64,000 bases of DNA. Origin: Actinoallomurus sp050942425. Its GTDB lineage: Bacteria; Actinomycetota; Actinomycetes; Streptosporangiales; Streptosporangiaceae. Position numbers and translations under genes: made by a program. The notes under the pieces are model-generated. The model was not told the origin of the DNA. It did no database searches and saw only the letters and a list, made by a program, of their open reading frames with translations. Of the stretch, positions 1-8,161 are shown piece by piece (position 1 is the first letter of the stretch; each line of letters begins with the position of its first letter). The stretch covers positions 8,866,001 through 8,930,000 of the forward strand of contig NZ_CP192063.1 in assembly GCF_050942425.1 (NCBI RefSeq), in the 5' to 3' direction.

Positions 1-247
1 GAAATCTCGCGTACGCAGCGTAACTCCGGCATCGCGATACGCCAACCGAATCAGTCAGAAACGCAAGCGATACGGTCTCTCTCCCCATACCGGAGCAGAT
101 AAAGATCCAACGTCAGTGCAAAAACCTCTACCCATGTGGACAGAAGATGGTCTCCAGGCCCTCCGTCCCGGCCTTGACCGCTTCGCGGCGGCTTGCGATT
201 CTCGCACCGCGTAGCGAGGTGAGTTCACTTGGTGAGGGAGGCACACC

Positions 248-538
248 ATGTTCGACGAACGTCGACTGGGATATCTCGAAGGTCTGGTCCGTGAATTAGG
301 CGAGCGCGGCCTGGTGGCCCGCGTGGTCCGCAGCCGCTCCGGCCCGGCGTTCTGCCGGGTCGTCAACCCGGACGCCGCGAGCCTGTCCGAGAACGTCATG
401 TGCGCGCCGGCGCCCGGCACCCTCGACCAGCGGTCCTGGTACTTCTGGTGGTCGTGGGGCGAGCCGATGCACGACGTCGACGACCCGTGCGGCGCGGCGG
501 TGAAGGTGGCACGTGTCCTAGAGGTGCGCACCGCCTAG
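248..538 (+). CDS. Small protein of unknown function, 96 aa
   Basis: I do not recognise a named family. The start is an ATG behind GGGAGG at 236-241. The protein has an N-terminal helix (about residues 5-22) followed by a Trp/Tyr-rich segment (WYFWWSWGEP, about residues 62-72). It resembles the 91-aa protein encoded at 46380-46655: both share a LE.L.RE...RGL start, a RVV.P motif, an aromatic WSW/WSYLW patch and an Ala-rich C-terminal helix. That second copy lies beside an XRE/DUF397 pair, so this may be a loose member of such modules; that is inference. No signal peptide or membrane segment is visible. Confidence 0.7.
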   Translation: MFDERRLGYLEGLVRELGERGLVARVVRSRSGPAFCRVVNPDAASLSENVMCAPAPGTLDQRSWYFWWSWGEPMHDVDDPCGAAVKVARVLEVRTA

Positions 539-545
539 CGAGTCC

Positions 546-593
546 CCCCGCGGAGCCTGTTGCCAGTGGCGCGGACTGACCGGCTCCGCGGGG
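546..593. terminator. Hairpin after the small gene
   Basis: A perfect 12-bp inverted repeat (CCCCGCGGAGCC at 546-557 and GGCTCCGCGGGG at 582-593) begins 8 bases after the stop codon at 538. It has a 24-base loop and no U-tract, so it is a GC-type terminator candidate only. Confidence 0.45.
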
Positions 594-704
594 CCCGTTC
601 ATCAAGATCGCGCAAGAGACGTCCAGCCGTCGCCTACCATCCATCGGGTAGGTTCGCCGGTCGAACGTGGTCGCCCCGCACGGGCACCGCCAGGAGGATG
701 TCTC

Positions 705-1751
705 GTGTTCGCGCGTCACCCGATGACGGTCTTGCCGTTCCTTAAGGACAACGGCTCACTCACCGGTGCCTGCACGGAAAAGCTCGGCAACGGGACCGTC
801 CAGACCGTGCCCAGCACAGGTTGCCGGTGGACGTGGCAGATCACGCACAACGAGCATCTCGCCAGCTGGTACCACCAGTGGCTCGACGGGACGAGCCCGA
901 TCACCTGGACGCTCAAGCTCATCCTCACGATCACGATCGCGCTCGTCCTGCGCAGGCTCACGCACAAGCTGATCACCAAGGTCACCGTGCGGATGGCCGA
1001 GGGCACGATGTCCGAGCGGCTCCGCGAGAAGACCCGCACGATCTTCGATGGCAGCCCCGTACTGGTCAGCGAGCGGCGCCGGCAGCGGGCCGAGACGATG
1101 GGGTCGGTGCTGCGGAGCATCTCCTCGATGATCATCCTCGGCGCCGCCGCCCTCACCGTGCTCGGTTACCTCGGGCTCGACCTCACGCCGTTCCTGGCCA
1201 GCGCCAGCATCATCGGCGTCGCGGTCGCCTTCGGCGCCCAGAACCTCGTGAAGGACTTCCTCACGGGCATGTTCATGCTGCTGGAGGACCAGTACGGCGT
1301 CGGAGACGTCATCGACGTCGGCGGCGCCAAGGGCACGGTGGAGGCGGTCACCCTGCGCACGACCCGCCTGCGCGACGTCAACGGCGTCGTCTGGTACGTC
1401 CCGAACGGGGAGATCAAACGGGTCGGCAACGAGTCGCAGAACTGGGCCCGTGTGGTCCTCGACGTCCCGGTCGAGTACGACGTCGACCTCGACAAGGTCC
1501 GCACGATCCTGACCGAGACCGCGTCGGCGCTGGCGGCCGAGCCTCCGTGGGACGAGATCATCCTGGAGGACCCGACCGTCTGGGGCGTTCAGGCGCTCTC
1601 CGGGGAGGCGATCGTCGTCCGCGTCGTCTGCAAGACGGCGCCGGGCAAGCAGGCCGACACCGCGCGGGAGCTGCGCGAACGCGTCAAGAAGGCCTTCGAC
1701 TCGGCCGGCGTCGCCGTCGCGACGTTCAAGGAGGACACCTCGGCCGCGTAG
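705..1751 (+). CDS. Mechanosensitive ion channel, MscS family
   Basis: Small-conductance mechanosensitive channel that would release solutes across the inner membrane during hypo-osmotic shock. The GTG start at 705 is set by AGGAGG at 692-697. Hydrophobic segments lie at about residues 66-84, 137-155 and 160-178. The last is the Ala/Gly-rich pore helix (ASASIIGVAVAFGAQNLVKD) typical of MscS, followed by the beta domain (DVIDVGGAKGTVEAVTLRTT, about 202-222) and an alpha/beta C-terminal domain. At 348 residues it is slightly longer than E. coli MscS. A globin gene follows after 13 bases and is probably cotranscribed. Confidence 0.9.
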   Translation: MFARHPMTVLPFLKDNGSLTGACTEKLGNGTVQTVPSTGCRWTWQITHNEHLASWYHQWLDGTSPITWTLKLILTITIALVLRRLTHKLITKVTVRMAEGTMSERLREKTRTIFDGSPVLVSERRRQRAETMGSVLRSISSMIILGAAALTVLGYLGLDLTPFLASASIIGVAVAFGAQNLVKDFLTGMFMLLEDQYGVGDVIDVGGAKGTVEAVTLRTTRLRDVNGVVWYVPNGEIKRVGNESQNWARVVLDVPVEYDVDLDKVRTILTETASALAAEPPWDEIILEDPTVWGVQALSGEAIVVRVVCKTAPGKQADTARELRERVKKAFDSAGVAVATFKEDTSAA

Positions 1752-1764
1752 GCTGGGTCCCGTC

Positions 1765-2148
1765 ATGGCACAAGAGGTCACTTTTTACGAAGCGGTCGGC
1801 GGCGAGGAGACCTTCCGCCGCCTGGTGCACCGGTTCTACGAGGGGGTGGCCGCCGACCCCGTGCTGCGCCCGCTCTATCCCGAAGAGGATCTGGGACCGG
1901 CCGAGGAGCGTCTGCGGCTGTTCCTGATCCAGTACTGGGGCGGTCCGCGCACGTACGGCGAGCGGCGCGGCCATCCGCGGCTGCGCATGCGGCACGTGCC
2001 GTTCCGGATCGGCAAGGCCGAGCACGACGCCTGGCTCGGCCACATGCGCGACGCCGTCGACGAGCTCGATCTGCCCGAGCCCCTCGAGACCATGCTCTGG
2101 GACTACCTCGTCATGGCGGCGAACAGCCTGATCAACGCCCCCGGCTGA
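1765..2148 (+). CDS. glbO: Group II truncated haemoglobin (trHbO)
   Basis: Haem protein of the 2-on-2 globin fold that binds oxygen and is thought to handle O2, NO or peroxide near the membrane. The 127 residues align almost end to end with mycobacterial GlbO as I remember it. Conserved positions are Tyr25 (B10), Tyr38 (CD1, in LYPEED), the proximal His77 (in RMRHVPF) and Trp90 (G8, in AWLGHM), plus the QYWGGPRTY and RGHPRLRMRH blocks. It starts 13 bases after the MscS stop codon, so the two genes are likely an operon. Confidence 0.95.
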   Translation: MAQEVTFYEAVGGEETFRRLVHRFYEGVAADPVLRPLYPEEDLGPAEERLRLFLIQYWGGPRTYGERRGHPRLRMRHVPFRIGKAEHDAWLGHMRDAVDELDLPEPLETMLWDYLVMAANSLINAPG

Positions 2149-2149
2149 G

Positions 2150-2372
2150 TCACCACCGCACGCGAGCCGGGCCCCATTCGAGTCGACGCCACGCCGGTCC
2201 GCTCCGCGCGCGGGTCGGGCTCCACGCGGGTCGACTCCACGCGGCTCAGCTCTGCGCAGGTCAGGTCCGCCGCGGGCCGGGCCCCACTCGAGTCGACTCC
2301 ACGCCGGTCACCTGCACGCGGGGGCCGGGCTCCACACCGGTCGACCCAACGCAGGTCAGCTCCGCGCACGGG
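2150..2372. repeat. Tandem array, about 46-47 bp unit, four copies plus partials
   Basis: Degenerate tandem repeat filling the gap between glbO and the MFS gene. Units share a GGGTCGGGCTCCACGCGGGT-like start, then GTCGACTCCACGC and a TCAGCTCCGCGC-like end. On the minus strand the last codons and TGA stop of the MFS gene (stop at 2356-2358) are themselves the first partial unit. The array therefore runs through the stop codon. No ORF across it is convincing. Confidence 0.75.
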
Positions 2373-3552
2373 TCGGCTCCGGTGTCGCCGAGTGGGCCGG
2401 CGCGCCTTCGGACCGTACCGGGATCAGCAGGGCGGCGACGACGGGGAACGCGACCGCGACGGCGAAGGCCGTCCCGTAGTCGGATCCGCCGACGAGAGAC
2501 CCGAGAACGGGCGGGGTCGCCGCCGCGAGCAGGTTCTGCCCGGTGTTCTGGATGCCGAGCGCCCGGCCGGCCCAGGCGCGCCCGGCGTACTCCGCCACGG
2601 CGGTGTAGGCCAGTCCGTTGGTGGTCACCGTGATCACCGCCGCGACGACGAGCACGACGGAGGCGCCGCCCCAGCCGGTCAGCGCGCCCGCGGTGAGCGC
2701 GAGCATGACGACGCCGATCCCGGCCGCGAGGAGGCGCATCGGCCGCAGTCGGCTGCCCGCGCGATCCGACCAGTGCCCGACGGCCAGCCGCGCCGCGGCG
2801 CCGCCGACCTGCGCGGCCGCCAGCAGCCGGCCGGCCGTCGCGGCGTCCCAGCCCCGCGCGTCCACCAGGTAGACGAGGGCGAACGCCGCCACCGCGAACT
2901 GCGGCACCACGAGCAGCGCGCTCGCCGCGTGGATCCGCCACAGGACCGGCGTCCGGTACGGGGAGCGCCCGCCGTGCGGTTCGTGCCCTCCCGTACGGGC
3001 GGGGTCGCGGACGACGACCGCCACCAGCAGCGCGGCGGCGAGACAGCAGCAGGCGAGGAACACCAGTCCGCCGCCGAGCCCGGTGCCCGCCGCGAGCGGC
3101 GGCAGGGCGAGTGCCGCGAGGCCGACGCCCAGCGGTTGTCCGGTCTGGCGTACGCCCATCGCCAGGCCGCGTTCGTGGGCGGCGAACCAGCCGAGGATGA
3201 GCCGGCCGCTGGCGGCGTGGATGGACGCGCCACCGGCTCCGGCGACGAAGAAGCACGCGCCGAGCGCGACCAGGTGGTGGACGGCGGCGGCGGCCAGGAG
3301 CGCTCCGCCGGCCACGGTCAGGCCGGTGGCGAGGACGACCCGCTCGCCCCAGCGGTCCGCGGCCACGCCCCACAGAGCGAGGGTGACGAGGAGCCCCGCC
3401 ACGGGGCAGGAGATCAGCGTGGCGGCCTGGCTCAGGGAGAGCCCGGCGTCCGCCCGGAGGGCGGGGATGAGGTACGGCAGGCCGTACTGGTAGGCGCACC
3501 CGGCGACCATGGCGAACAACCCGACAATGAGGACCGACCATCGTCTGCTCAT
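2356..3552 (-). CDS. MFS transporter
   Basis: Major facilitator permease of 398 residues with about 12 hydrophobic segments. The loop after TM2 reads GVAADRWGER, matching the MFS G-x-x-x-D-R-x-G-R/E signature, and the N- and C-terminal halves are separated by the Arg/Gly-rich loop near residue 190 (TGGHEPHGG). The substrate cannot be told. The ATG at 3552 lies inside an 8-bp inverted repeat. The last residues (EPTRARS) are encoded by the edge of the tandem array downstream. It is transcribed separately from the peptidase gene, from which a hairpin separates it. Confidence 0.85.
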   Translation of the reverse strand: MSRRWSVLIVGLFAMVAGCAYQYGLPYLIPALRADAGLSLSQAATLISCPVAGLLVTLALWGVAADRWGERVVLATGLTVAGGALLAAAAVHHLVALGACFFVAGAGGASIHAASGRLILGWFAAHERGLAMGVRQTGQPLGVGLAALALPPLAAGTGLGGGLVFLACCCLAAALLVAVVVRDPARTGGHEPHGGRSPYRTPVLWRIHAASALLVVPQFAVAAFALVYLVDARGWDAATAGRLLAAAQVGGAAARLAVGHWSDRAGSRLRPMRLLAAGIGVVMLALTAGALTGWGGASVVLVVAAVITVTTNGLAYTAVAEYAGRAWAGRALGIQNTGQNLLAAATPPVLGSLVGGSDYGTAFAVAVAFPVVAALLIPVRSEGAPAHSATPEPTRARS

Positions 3553-3581
3553 ATTCTGATACTAGCGTCTTGAAATATGAG
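3548..3581. promoter_or_regulatory. Inverted repeat over the MFS start codon
   Basis: CTCATATT (3548-3555) and AATATGAG (3574-3581) form a perfect 8-bp inverted repeat with 18 bases between. It covers the MFS start codon and the AT-rich promoter region. It is a candidate repressor site; no regulator gene is adjacent. Confidence 0.4.
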
Positions 3582-3600
3582 ACGATCATCGACATGCGAA

Positions 3601-3629
3601 GGCCCCGCCGCCGGATCGGCGACGGGGCC
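3601..3629 (-). terminator. Terminator of the S37 peptidase gene
   Basis: GGCCCCG-C-CGCC (3601-3612) pairs with GGCG-A-CGGGGCC (3617-3629) with one mismatch and a short loop. It lies about 45 bases after the stop of the minus-strand peptidase gene. No strong U-tract follows. Confidence 0.5.
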
Positions 3630-3674
3630 CGCTGTGCCGCCCGGGCGCAGGCGCTCAGCGCGGCGGGTGATTCG

Positions 3675-5078
3675 TTAGAGCGGCGGGCGCTGGGCCAGCA
3701 TCGGGTCCTCCGCGACCTGCGGGACCGAGAGGGCCTTCGCCTGCGCGGAGGAGACGCCGGCCCAGCGGAGCAGGTCGGCGGTCACCCGCGCACGCTGCGC
3801 GTCCGGCAGCGCGGCGATCAGGTGGGCGCTGTGGTTCATGCCCGGCGCGACGTACACGGCGGAGTCGCGGCTACCCGGGCCGACGCGGAACGGCTCGGCA
3901 CCCCACGGGTCGTTCTGGCCGTAGATGAACGTCATGTGGGTCGCGCGGGTGCGGACCCAGTGGTCGATGTCCTTCATCGCCGACGGGTCGAACCGCATCG
4001 GGATGTCCGCCGGGACGTAGGTCCGCGGCTGGTAGGTGCTCTCGTAGCGCAGCAGCGGGTGCAGGTGCGTGAACTTCGGCGACGGCCAGCCGAGCTGCGT
4101 GCCCGCCTGGTAGTAGTACGGGATGAACGGCTCGAGGCCCTGGTCGGTGTAGGTCAGCGCGCCGGAGATCTTGTCGAAGTAGGAGTAGATGGCGTCGGTC
4201 GAGGCGGTCGTCGCCGGGATGTCCTTGCACTCCGACTGCAGGTGGTACTGCCAGAACGCCCACTCGAAGTCCATCACCGAGTTCTCGAAGGCCCGATCGA
4301 CGGTCTTGATGATCTTCCAGGTGTTGCCGGCCTTCTCGGCGTCGGCGCTCATCCGTGCCAGGATCTGCGGGCGGCGCTTGAGCAGTTCGCGCTGCAGGCT
4401 CTCCAGGTTGGTCCGGCACTTGGGGTCGGTGCCGACCGTCTTGAAGAACCGGTCGTACGCGCTGTCGTCCTTGTTGTTGACGTCATTCGGCGCGACGTAG
4501 GCGACCGTGCCGTCGACGTCCGAGGGGTAGAAACGCTTGTGGTAAGTCGCGGTCATGCCGCCCTTACTCGCCCCGGTCGAGATCCACTTGCCGTGGTAGA
4601 TGGTCTTGAGAGCCTTGATCAGCCGGTGCTCGTCGGTGGCGGCCTGCCAGATCGTGTCCTTCTTCCACACCGCCGGCTCGGGCCGTGAAGGCGTGAAGAA
4701 GCGGTACTCCACCGAGATCTGGTTGCCGCCGACGAGCGCCGTCGGCTCCGACAGGAACATCGTCGTCGGCGTGTTGTAGCCGCTGGTGTAGAGGACCATC
4801 GGCAGGTCGGCGGACTTGTGCTCCAGCAGCACGCGCTGCTCGAACCAGCCGCGTTCCGGGTGCCGGTGGTCGACCGGCTGCCGGTAGTTGAGCCAGAACC
4901 AGCGGTACCCCGTCAGGGTGGAGGTCTTCTCCTCCACCGTCATACCGGGAATCGCCTTGAGCTTGGCAAGGACGTCCTCGTCCGCCGCTCGTACGGGCGC
5001 CGCGTGCGCGGTGCCGCCGACACCGCCCAGCCCGGCCGCGAGCAGCAGTGCCAGCATTCCTCGAGAGAGGTTGCGCAT
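3675..5078 (-). CDS. Secreted prolyl aminopeptidase, peptidase family S37 (PS-10)
   Basis: Serine peptidase of the Streptomyces PS-10 / tripeptidyl aminopeptidase type, which trims short N-terminal peptides from secreted proteins. I chose the ATG at 5078 because a Sec signal follows at once (MRNLSRGMLALLLAAGLGG, cleavage near AHA). The frame is open 18 codons further upstream, but that stretch has no signal-peptide character. The nucleophile motif GASKGG lies near residue 170, and a late aspartate/histidine region with NDPWGAEPF and GMNHSAH is visible. The length of 467 residues fits the family. It stands alone, with a terminator hairpin downstream. Confidence 0.85.
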   Translation of the reverse strand: MRNLSRGMLALLLAAGLGGVGGTAHAAPVRAADEDVLAKLKAIPGMTVEEKTSTLTGYRWFWLNYRQPVDHRHPERGWFEQRVLLEHKSADLPMVLYTSGYNTPTTMFLSEPTALVGGNQISVEYRFFTPSRPEPAVWKKDTIWQAATDEHRLIKALKTIYHGKWISTGASKGGMTATYHKRFYPSDVDGTVAYVAPNDVNNKDDSAYDRFFKTVGTDPKCRTNLESLQRELLKRRPQILARMSADAEKAGNTWKIIKTVDRAFENSVMDFEWAFWQYHLQSECKDIPATTASTDAIYSYFDKISGALTYTDQGLEPFIPYYYQAGTQLGWPSPKFTHLHPLLRYESTYQPRTYVPADIPMRFDPSAMKDIDHWVRTRATHMTFIYGQNDPWGAEPFRVGPGSRDSAVYVAPGMNHSAHLIAALPDAQRARVTADLLRWAGVSSAQAKALSVPQVAEDPMLAQRPPL

Positions 5079-5210
5079 TCCTACCCCTTTTATGTCGGAT
5101 CGCGAGAATGCAACCGTGACAGTAGGGGTCAAAGAGGTCGGAAATCCCGATCTACCCAGGCTTCGTTACGGAACTGTCGCCGCCCGGCCGAACCCGTCGT
5201 ACGCCGGCCG

Positions 5211-5861
5211 TCACCCCACGAGACCGGACTGGTACGCGGCGATGACCAGCTGCGCCCGGTCTCGTGCTTGAAGCTTCATGAGCAACCTGCTCACGTGGGA
5301 TTTCGCGGTCGCGATCGACACGTGCAGGTGCTCGGCGATCTCCGCGTTGGACAGGCCACGGCCGACCAGCCGGAGCACCTCGCGCTCCCGCTCGGTCACC
5401 TCGTCGAGTGCGCGGTGGTCGTGGACCGTGGGCCGGCGGGTGAACTCGGCGATGAGCCGTCGGGTCACGCTCGGAGCGAGCAGCGCCTCTCCGGCCGCGA
5501 TCACTCTGATCGCGGCGAGCAGGTCCGCGGGCGGCGTGTCCTTGAGCAGGAACCCGCTGGCGCCCGCCCGCAGCGCGGCGTAGACGTACCGATCGAGATC
5601 GAACGTCGTGAGCATCAGGACCCGCACCGGGACCGGGTCGGGATCGGCGAGCACCCGCCTGGTCGCCTCGATCCCGTCCAGCTCGGGCATCTGGATGTCC
5701 ATGAGGACCACGTCGGGCCGCTCCCGGCGGATCAGCTCCACCGCCTCCACGCCGGTGCCGGCCTCGCCCACCACCGACAGGTCGGGCGCGGTCTCCACCA
5801 GCACCCGGAAGCCCGCCCGTACCAGCGCCTGGTCGTCCACGACGACCACCCGGACGCTCAC
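5211..5861 (-). CDS. LuxR/NarL-family response regulator
   Basis: Two-component response regulator. The receiver domain (residues 1-120) has the acidic pair D9-D10, phosphoacceptor D55 (VVLMDIQMP) and the conserved Thr and Lys (TTFD, LLKD). The C-terminal LuxR helix-turn-helix (about 150-210) reads LTEREREVLRLVGRGLSN-like. The GTG start overlaps the kinase stop (GTGA, 5858-5861), so the pair is translationally coupled. The likely target is the divergent ABC exporter operon at 7232; that is inference from position. Confidence 0.92.
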   Translation of the reverse strand: MSVRVVVVDDQALVRAGFRVLVETAPDLSVVGEAGTGVEAVELIRRERPDVVLMDIQMPELDGIEATRRVLADPDPVPVRVLMLTTFDLDRYVYAALRAGASGFLLKDTPPADLLAAIRVIAAGEALLAPSVTRRLIAEFTRRPTVHDHRALDEVTEREREVLRLVGRGLSNAEIAEHLHVSIATAKSHVSRLLMKLQARDRAQLVIAAYQSGLVG

Positions 5862-7042
5862 GCCGGCGTACCGATGGGCAGGCGGACCGCCACCCGGAAC
5901 CCGCGCAGCGGCAGCGGTCCCGCGCTGAACTCCCCGCCGTACGCCGCCACCCGCTCGCGCATCCCGATCAGGCCGTGTCCGCCGTCGGATCCATCACACC
6001 CCGCCCCGTCGTCGGTCACCTCGACGCACAGGTCGTCCGCGCCATAGGTGAGCAGGACGCGGCCGTTGTCCGTCCCGGCGTGCTTCACCACGTTCGTCAG
6101 GGCCTCCTGGACGATCCGGTAGACCGTCAGGTCGATCCCGGACGGCAGGTCGCGGGGCCGCCCGCGCAGCTGAAGGTCCACGCGCACGCCCGCACGCCCG
6201 GTCTGCTCGGCCAGTGCGGGCAGGTCGGCGACGCCCCGCGCGGGCGGCGCCACCGCGCCGCCGGGCGTCTCGTCCCGGAGCACTCCGAGGAGCCCGCGCA
6301 TCTCCTGCAGCACGGCGCGGCTGGTCGTCTCGATCGCGGCGAGCGCCTTGGCGGCCTCGTCGGGCCGGGTTCCGATCACGTAGTGCCCCACCCCCGCCTG
6401 CACCGCGATGACGCTCATGCTGTGCGCGACCGCGTCGTGCAACTCCCGCGCGATGCGCAGGCGTTCCTCGCTGATCGCACGCCGGGCCTGCTCCACCTTG
6501 ATCTGCGCCTGCCGCTCGGCCTGTTCGCGCAGTCCCTCGCCGTACGCGCGGGCCTGGCGCATCGCGACGCCCGCGCACCAGGCCGCGAGCTGGACGACGC
6601 CGGTCGCGACCACCTGAGAGATGAGGGAGCTCGGACCGCTGAACGGCGCGACCGCGCGGACGGCGACCGCATCGACCGCCATCGCGGCCTCGACGACGAC
6701 GAGCGCGACCGCCGCCGTCCGGGCCGGCTTGAGCAGCGCCACCATGTACACGATGAGCGCGAGGGCGATCATCGGATCCTTGGAGAACCCGAGGAACGCC
6801 GACACCACACTCCCGGAGACGGCCATCGCGAGCGCGAGGACGGGCCGCCACCGCCGGATCGCCACCGTCGCGGCGATCGCACAGGCCAGCCCGACGCCGA
6901 TCACCACCGGCACGCCGAAGTACGGCCGTACGTCCCACGCGCTCGACACCAGGGCGACCGTGAGCAGCAGCGCGACCACTACGTCGAGGCCGACCCAGTG
7001 CGCGAAGGTCAGCCGCCGGGTGAACGGAGGCCGTTGGTCCAC
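5858..7042 (-). CDS. Sensor histidine kinase (HisKA_3 type)
   Basis: Membrane-bound kinase partner of the overlapping response regulator. I chose the GTG at 7042, which starts VDQRPPFTRR directly before the first membrane helix. The longer open frame upstream has no kinase character and runs antisense to the ABC gene. About four to six hydrophobic segments fill residues 10-160, followed by a coiled linker, the phosphoacceptor motif RELHDAVAHSM near residue 200, and a HATPase_c domain with DDGAGCDGSDGGHGLIGM near the C-terminus. 394 residues. Confidence 0.88.
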   Translation of the reverse strand: MDQRPPFTRRLTFAHWVGLDVVVALLLTVALVSSAWDVRPYFGVPVVIGVGLACAIAATVAIRRWRPVLALAMAVSGSVVSAFLGFSKDPMIALALIVYMVALLKPARTAAVALVVVEAAMAVDAVAVRAVAPFSGPSSLISQVVATGVVQLAAWCAGVAMRQARAYGEGLREQAERQAQIKVEQARRAISEERLRIARELHDAVAHSMSVIAVQAGVGHYVIGTRPDEAAKALAAIETTSRAVLQEMRGLLGVLRDETPGGAVAPPARGVADLPALAEQTGRAGVRVDLQLRGRPRDLPSGIDLTVYRIVQEALTNVVKHAGTDNGRVLLTYGADDLCVEVTDDGAGCDGSDGGHGLIGMRERVAAYGGEFSAGPLPLRGFRVAVRLPIGTPA

Positions 7043-7078
7043 GCGCCGACCGTAACCCGCCGACGCCGTCCCGGTCGT

Positions 7079-7119
7079 CCGTCTCCAGGCTGAACCGCCG
7101 ACTCCGTCTCCAGGCTGAA
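7079..7119. repeat. 16-bp direct repeat in the kinase/ABC divergent promoter
   Basis: CCGTCTCCAGGCTGAA occurs at 7079-7094 and 7104-7119, a 25-bp period. It sits 37 bases upstream of the kinase start and 113 upstream of the ABC ATPase start, so it is a candidate binding site for the response regulator. Confidence 0.55.
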
Positions 7120-7176
7120 AGGACGCCTGTCCCCCTTGCCCCAGGCGAGCGCGCGAATGCGGCCCACGGCCCGACG

Positions 7177-7202
7177 CGGTGCGGCAGGGCCCTGCCGCAC
7201 CG
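7177..7202. promoter_or_regulatory. 26-bp perfect palindrome upstream of the ABC operon
   Basis: The half-site CGGTGCGGCAGGG (7177-7189) is followed directly by its exact reverse complement (7190-7202). It ends 29 bases before the ABC ATPase start. It could be an operator or an RNA hairpin acting on the leader. Confidence 0.5.
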
Positions 7203-7231
7203 TGGAGGGCACGACGAACCAAGGGGAAGGC

Positions 7232-8161
7232 ATGATCAAGACAACTGCGCTCACCAAGCGGTACGACGGGACGACCGCCGTCGACGGCCTGTCCATGGAG
7301 GTACTCCCGGGCCGGGTCACCGGATTCCTCGGCCCGAACGGCGCCGGCAAGTCCACCACGCTGCGGCTGGTCCTCGGCCTCGACGCGCCGACGAGCGGCG
7401 CGGCGACCGTCTGCGGTCGCCCGTTCCGCACGCTGCACCGGCCGCTGCTGCGCGTCGGGGCGTTGCTGGACGCCACCGCCGTGCCCGCGGGGCGGACGGC
7501 GGACCGGCACCTCGCCGCGCTCGCCCGCAGCAACGGCATCCCGGCGAGCCGGGTACCCGTGGTCCTCGACGAGGTCGGGCTGACGGCCGCCGCGCGCAAG
7601 CGCGTCGGCGGGTTCAGCCTGGGGATGAAGCAGCGCCTCGGCATCGCCGCGGCCCTGCTCGGCGACCCGGAGATCCTCATCTTCGACGAGCCGGTCAACG
7701 GGCTCGACCCGGAGGGCATCCGCTGGATCAGGAACCTGTTCCGGCGGCTCGCGGGCGAGGGCCGCACCGTCCTCGTCTCCAGCCATCTGATGAGCGAGAT
7801 GGAGAACACCGCCGACCACCTCATCGTCATCGGCCGTGGACGTCTGATCGCCGACATGGGCGTGGCGGAGTTCGTCGAACGCGCCTCGCACCGTCGTGTC
7901 CGCGTGCGGACACCGTACGGCGGCGAACTCGCCCGGGTGCTGATCGGTGCGGGAGCCCGGGTCGAGCCGGGCGACGACGGCGCCGTGGAGGTCACCGGCC
8001 TCACGGCCGCGCGGATCGGCGACCTCGCGCTGGAACACCGCGTCGCCGTCCATGAACTCGCCCCGCGCAACGCCTCCCTCGAGGAGGCCTTCATGGAGCT
8101 CACCGCCGGCAGCGTCGAATACCGCGCCGGGGCCGAGCAGGAGGGGAGCACGCTCCGATGA
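7232..8161 (+). CDS. ABC transporter ATP-binding protein
   Basis: ATPase subunit of a drug- or antibiotic-type ABC exporter (CcmA/DrrA-like, 309 residues). Start at the ATG behind AAGGGGAAGG (7221-7230). Walker A GPNGAGKST is at residues 34-42, the signature FSLGMKQRLG follows in the middle, and Walker B LIFDEPVNGLDPEG after it. The C-terminal third is the extension common in this group. It overlaps the permease gene by ATGA (8158-8161). It is divergent from the two-component system, which probably senses its substrate or cell-envelope stress. Confidence 0.93.
   Translation: MIKTTALTKRYDGTTAVDGLSMEVLPGRVTGFLGPNGAGKSTTLRLVLGLDAPTSGAATVCGRPFRTLHRPLLRVGALLDATAVPAGRTADRHLAALARSNGIPASRVPVVLDEVGLTAAARKRVGGFSLGMKQRLGIAAALLGDPEILIFDEPVNGLDPEGIRWIRNLFRRLAGEGRTVLVSSHLMSEMENTADHLIVIGRGRLIADMGVAEFVERASHRRVRVRTPYGGELARVLIGAGARVEPGDDGAVEVTGLTAARIGDLALEHRVAVHELAPRNASLEEAFMELTAGSVEYRAGAEQEGSTLR

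Noticed and set aside
4818..6047. Long plus-strand open frame opposite the peptidase and response regulator
   Set aside because: High-GC shadow of well-supported minus-strand genes.
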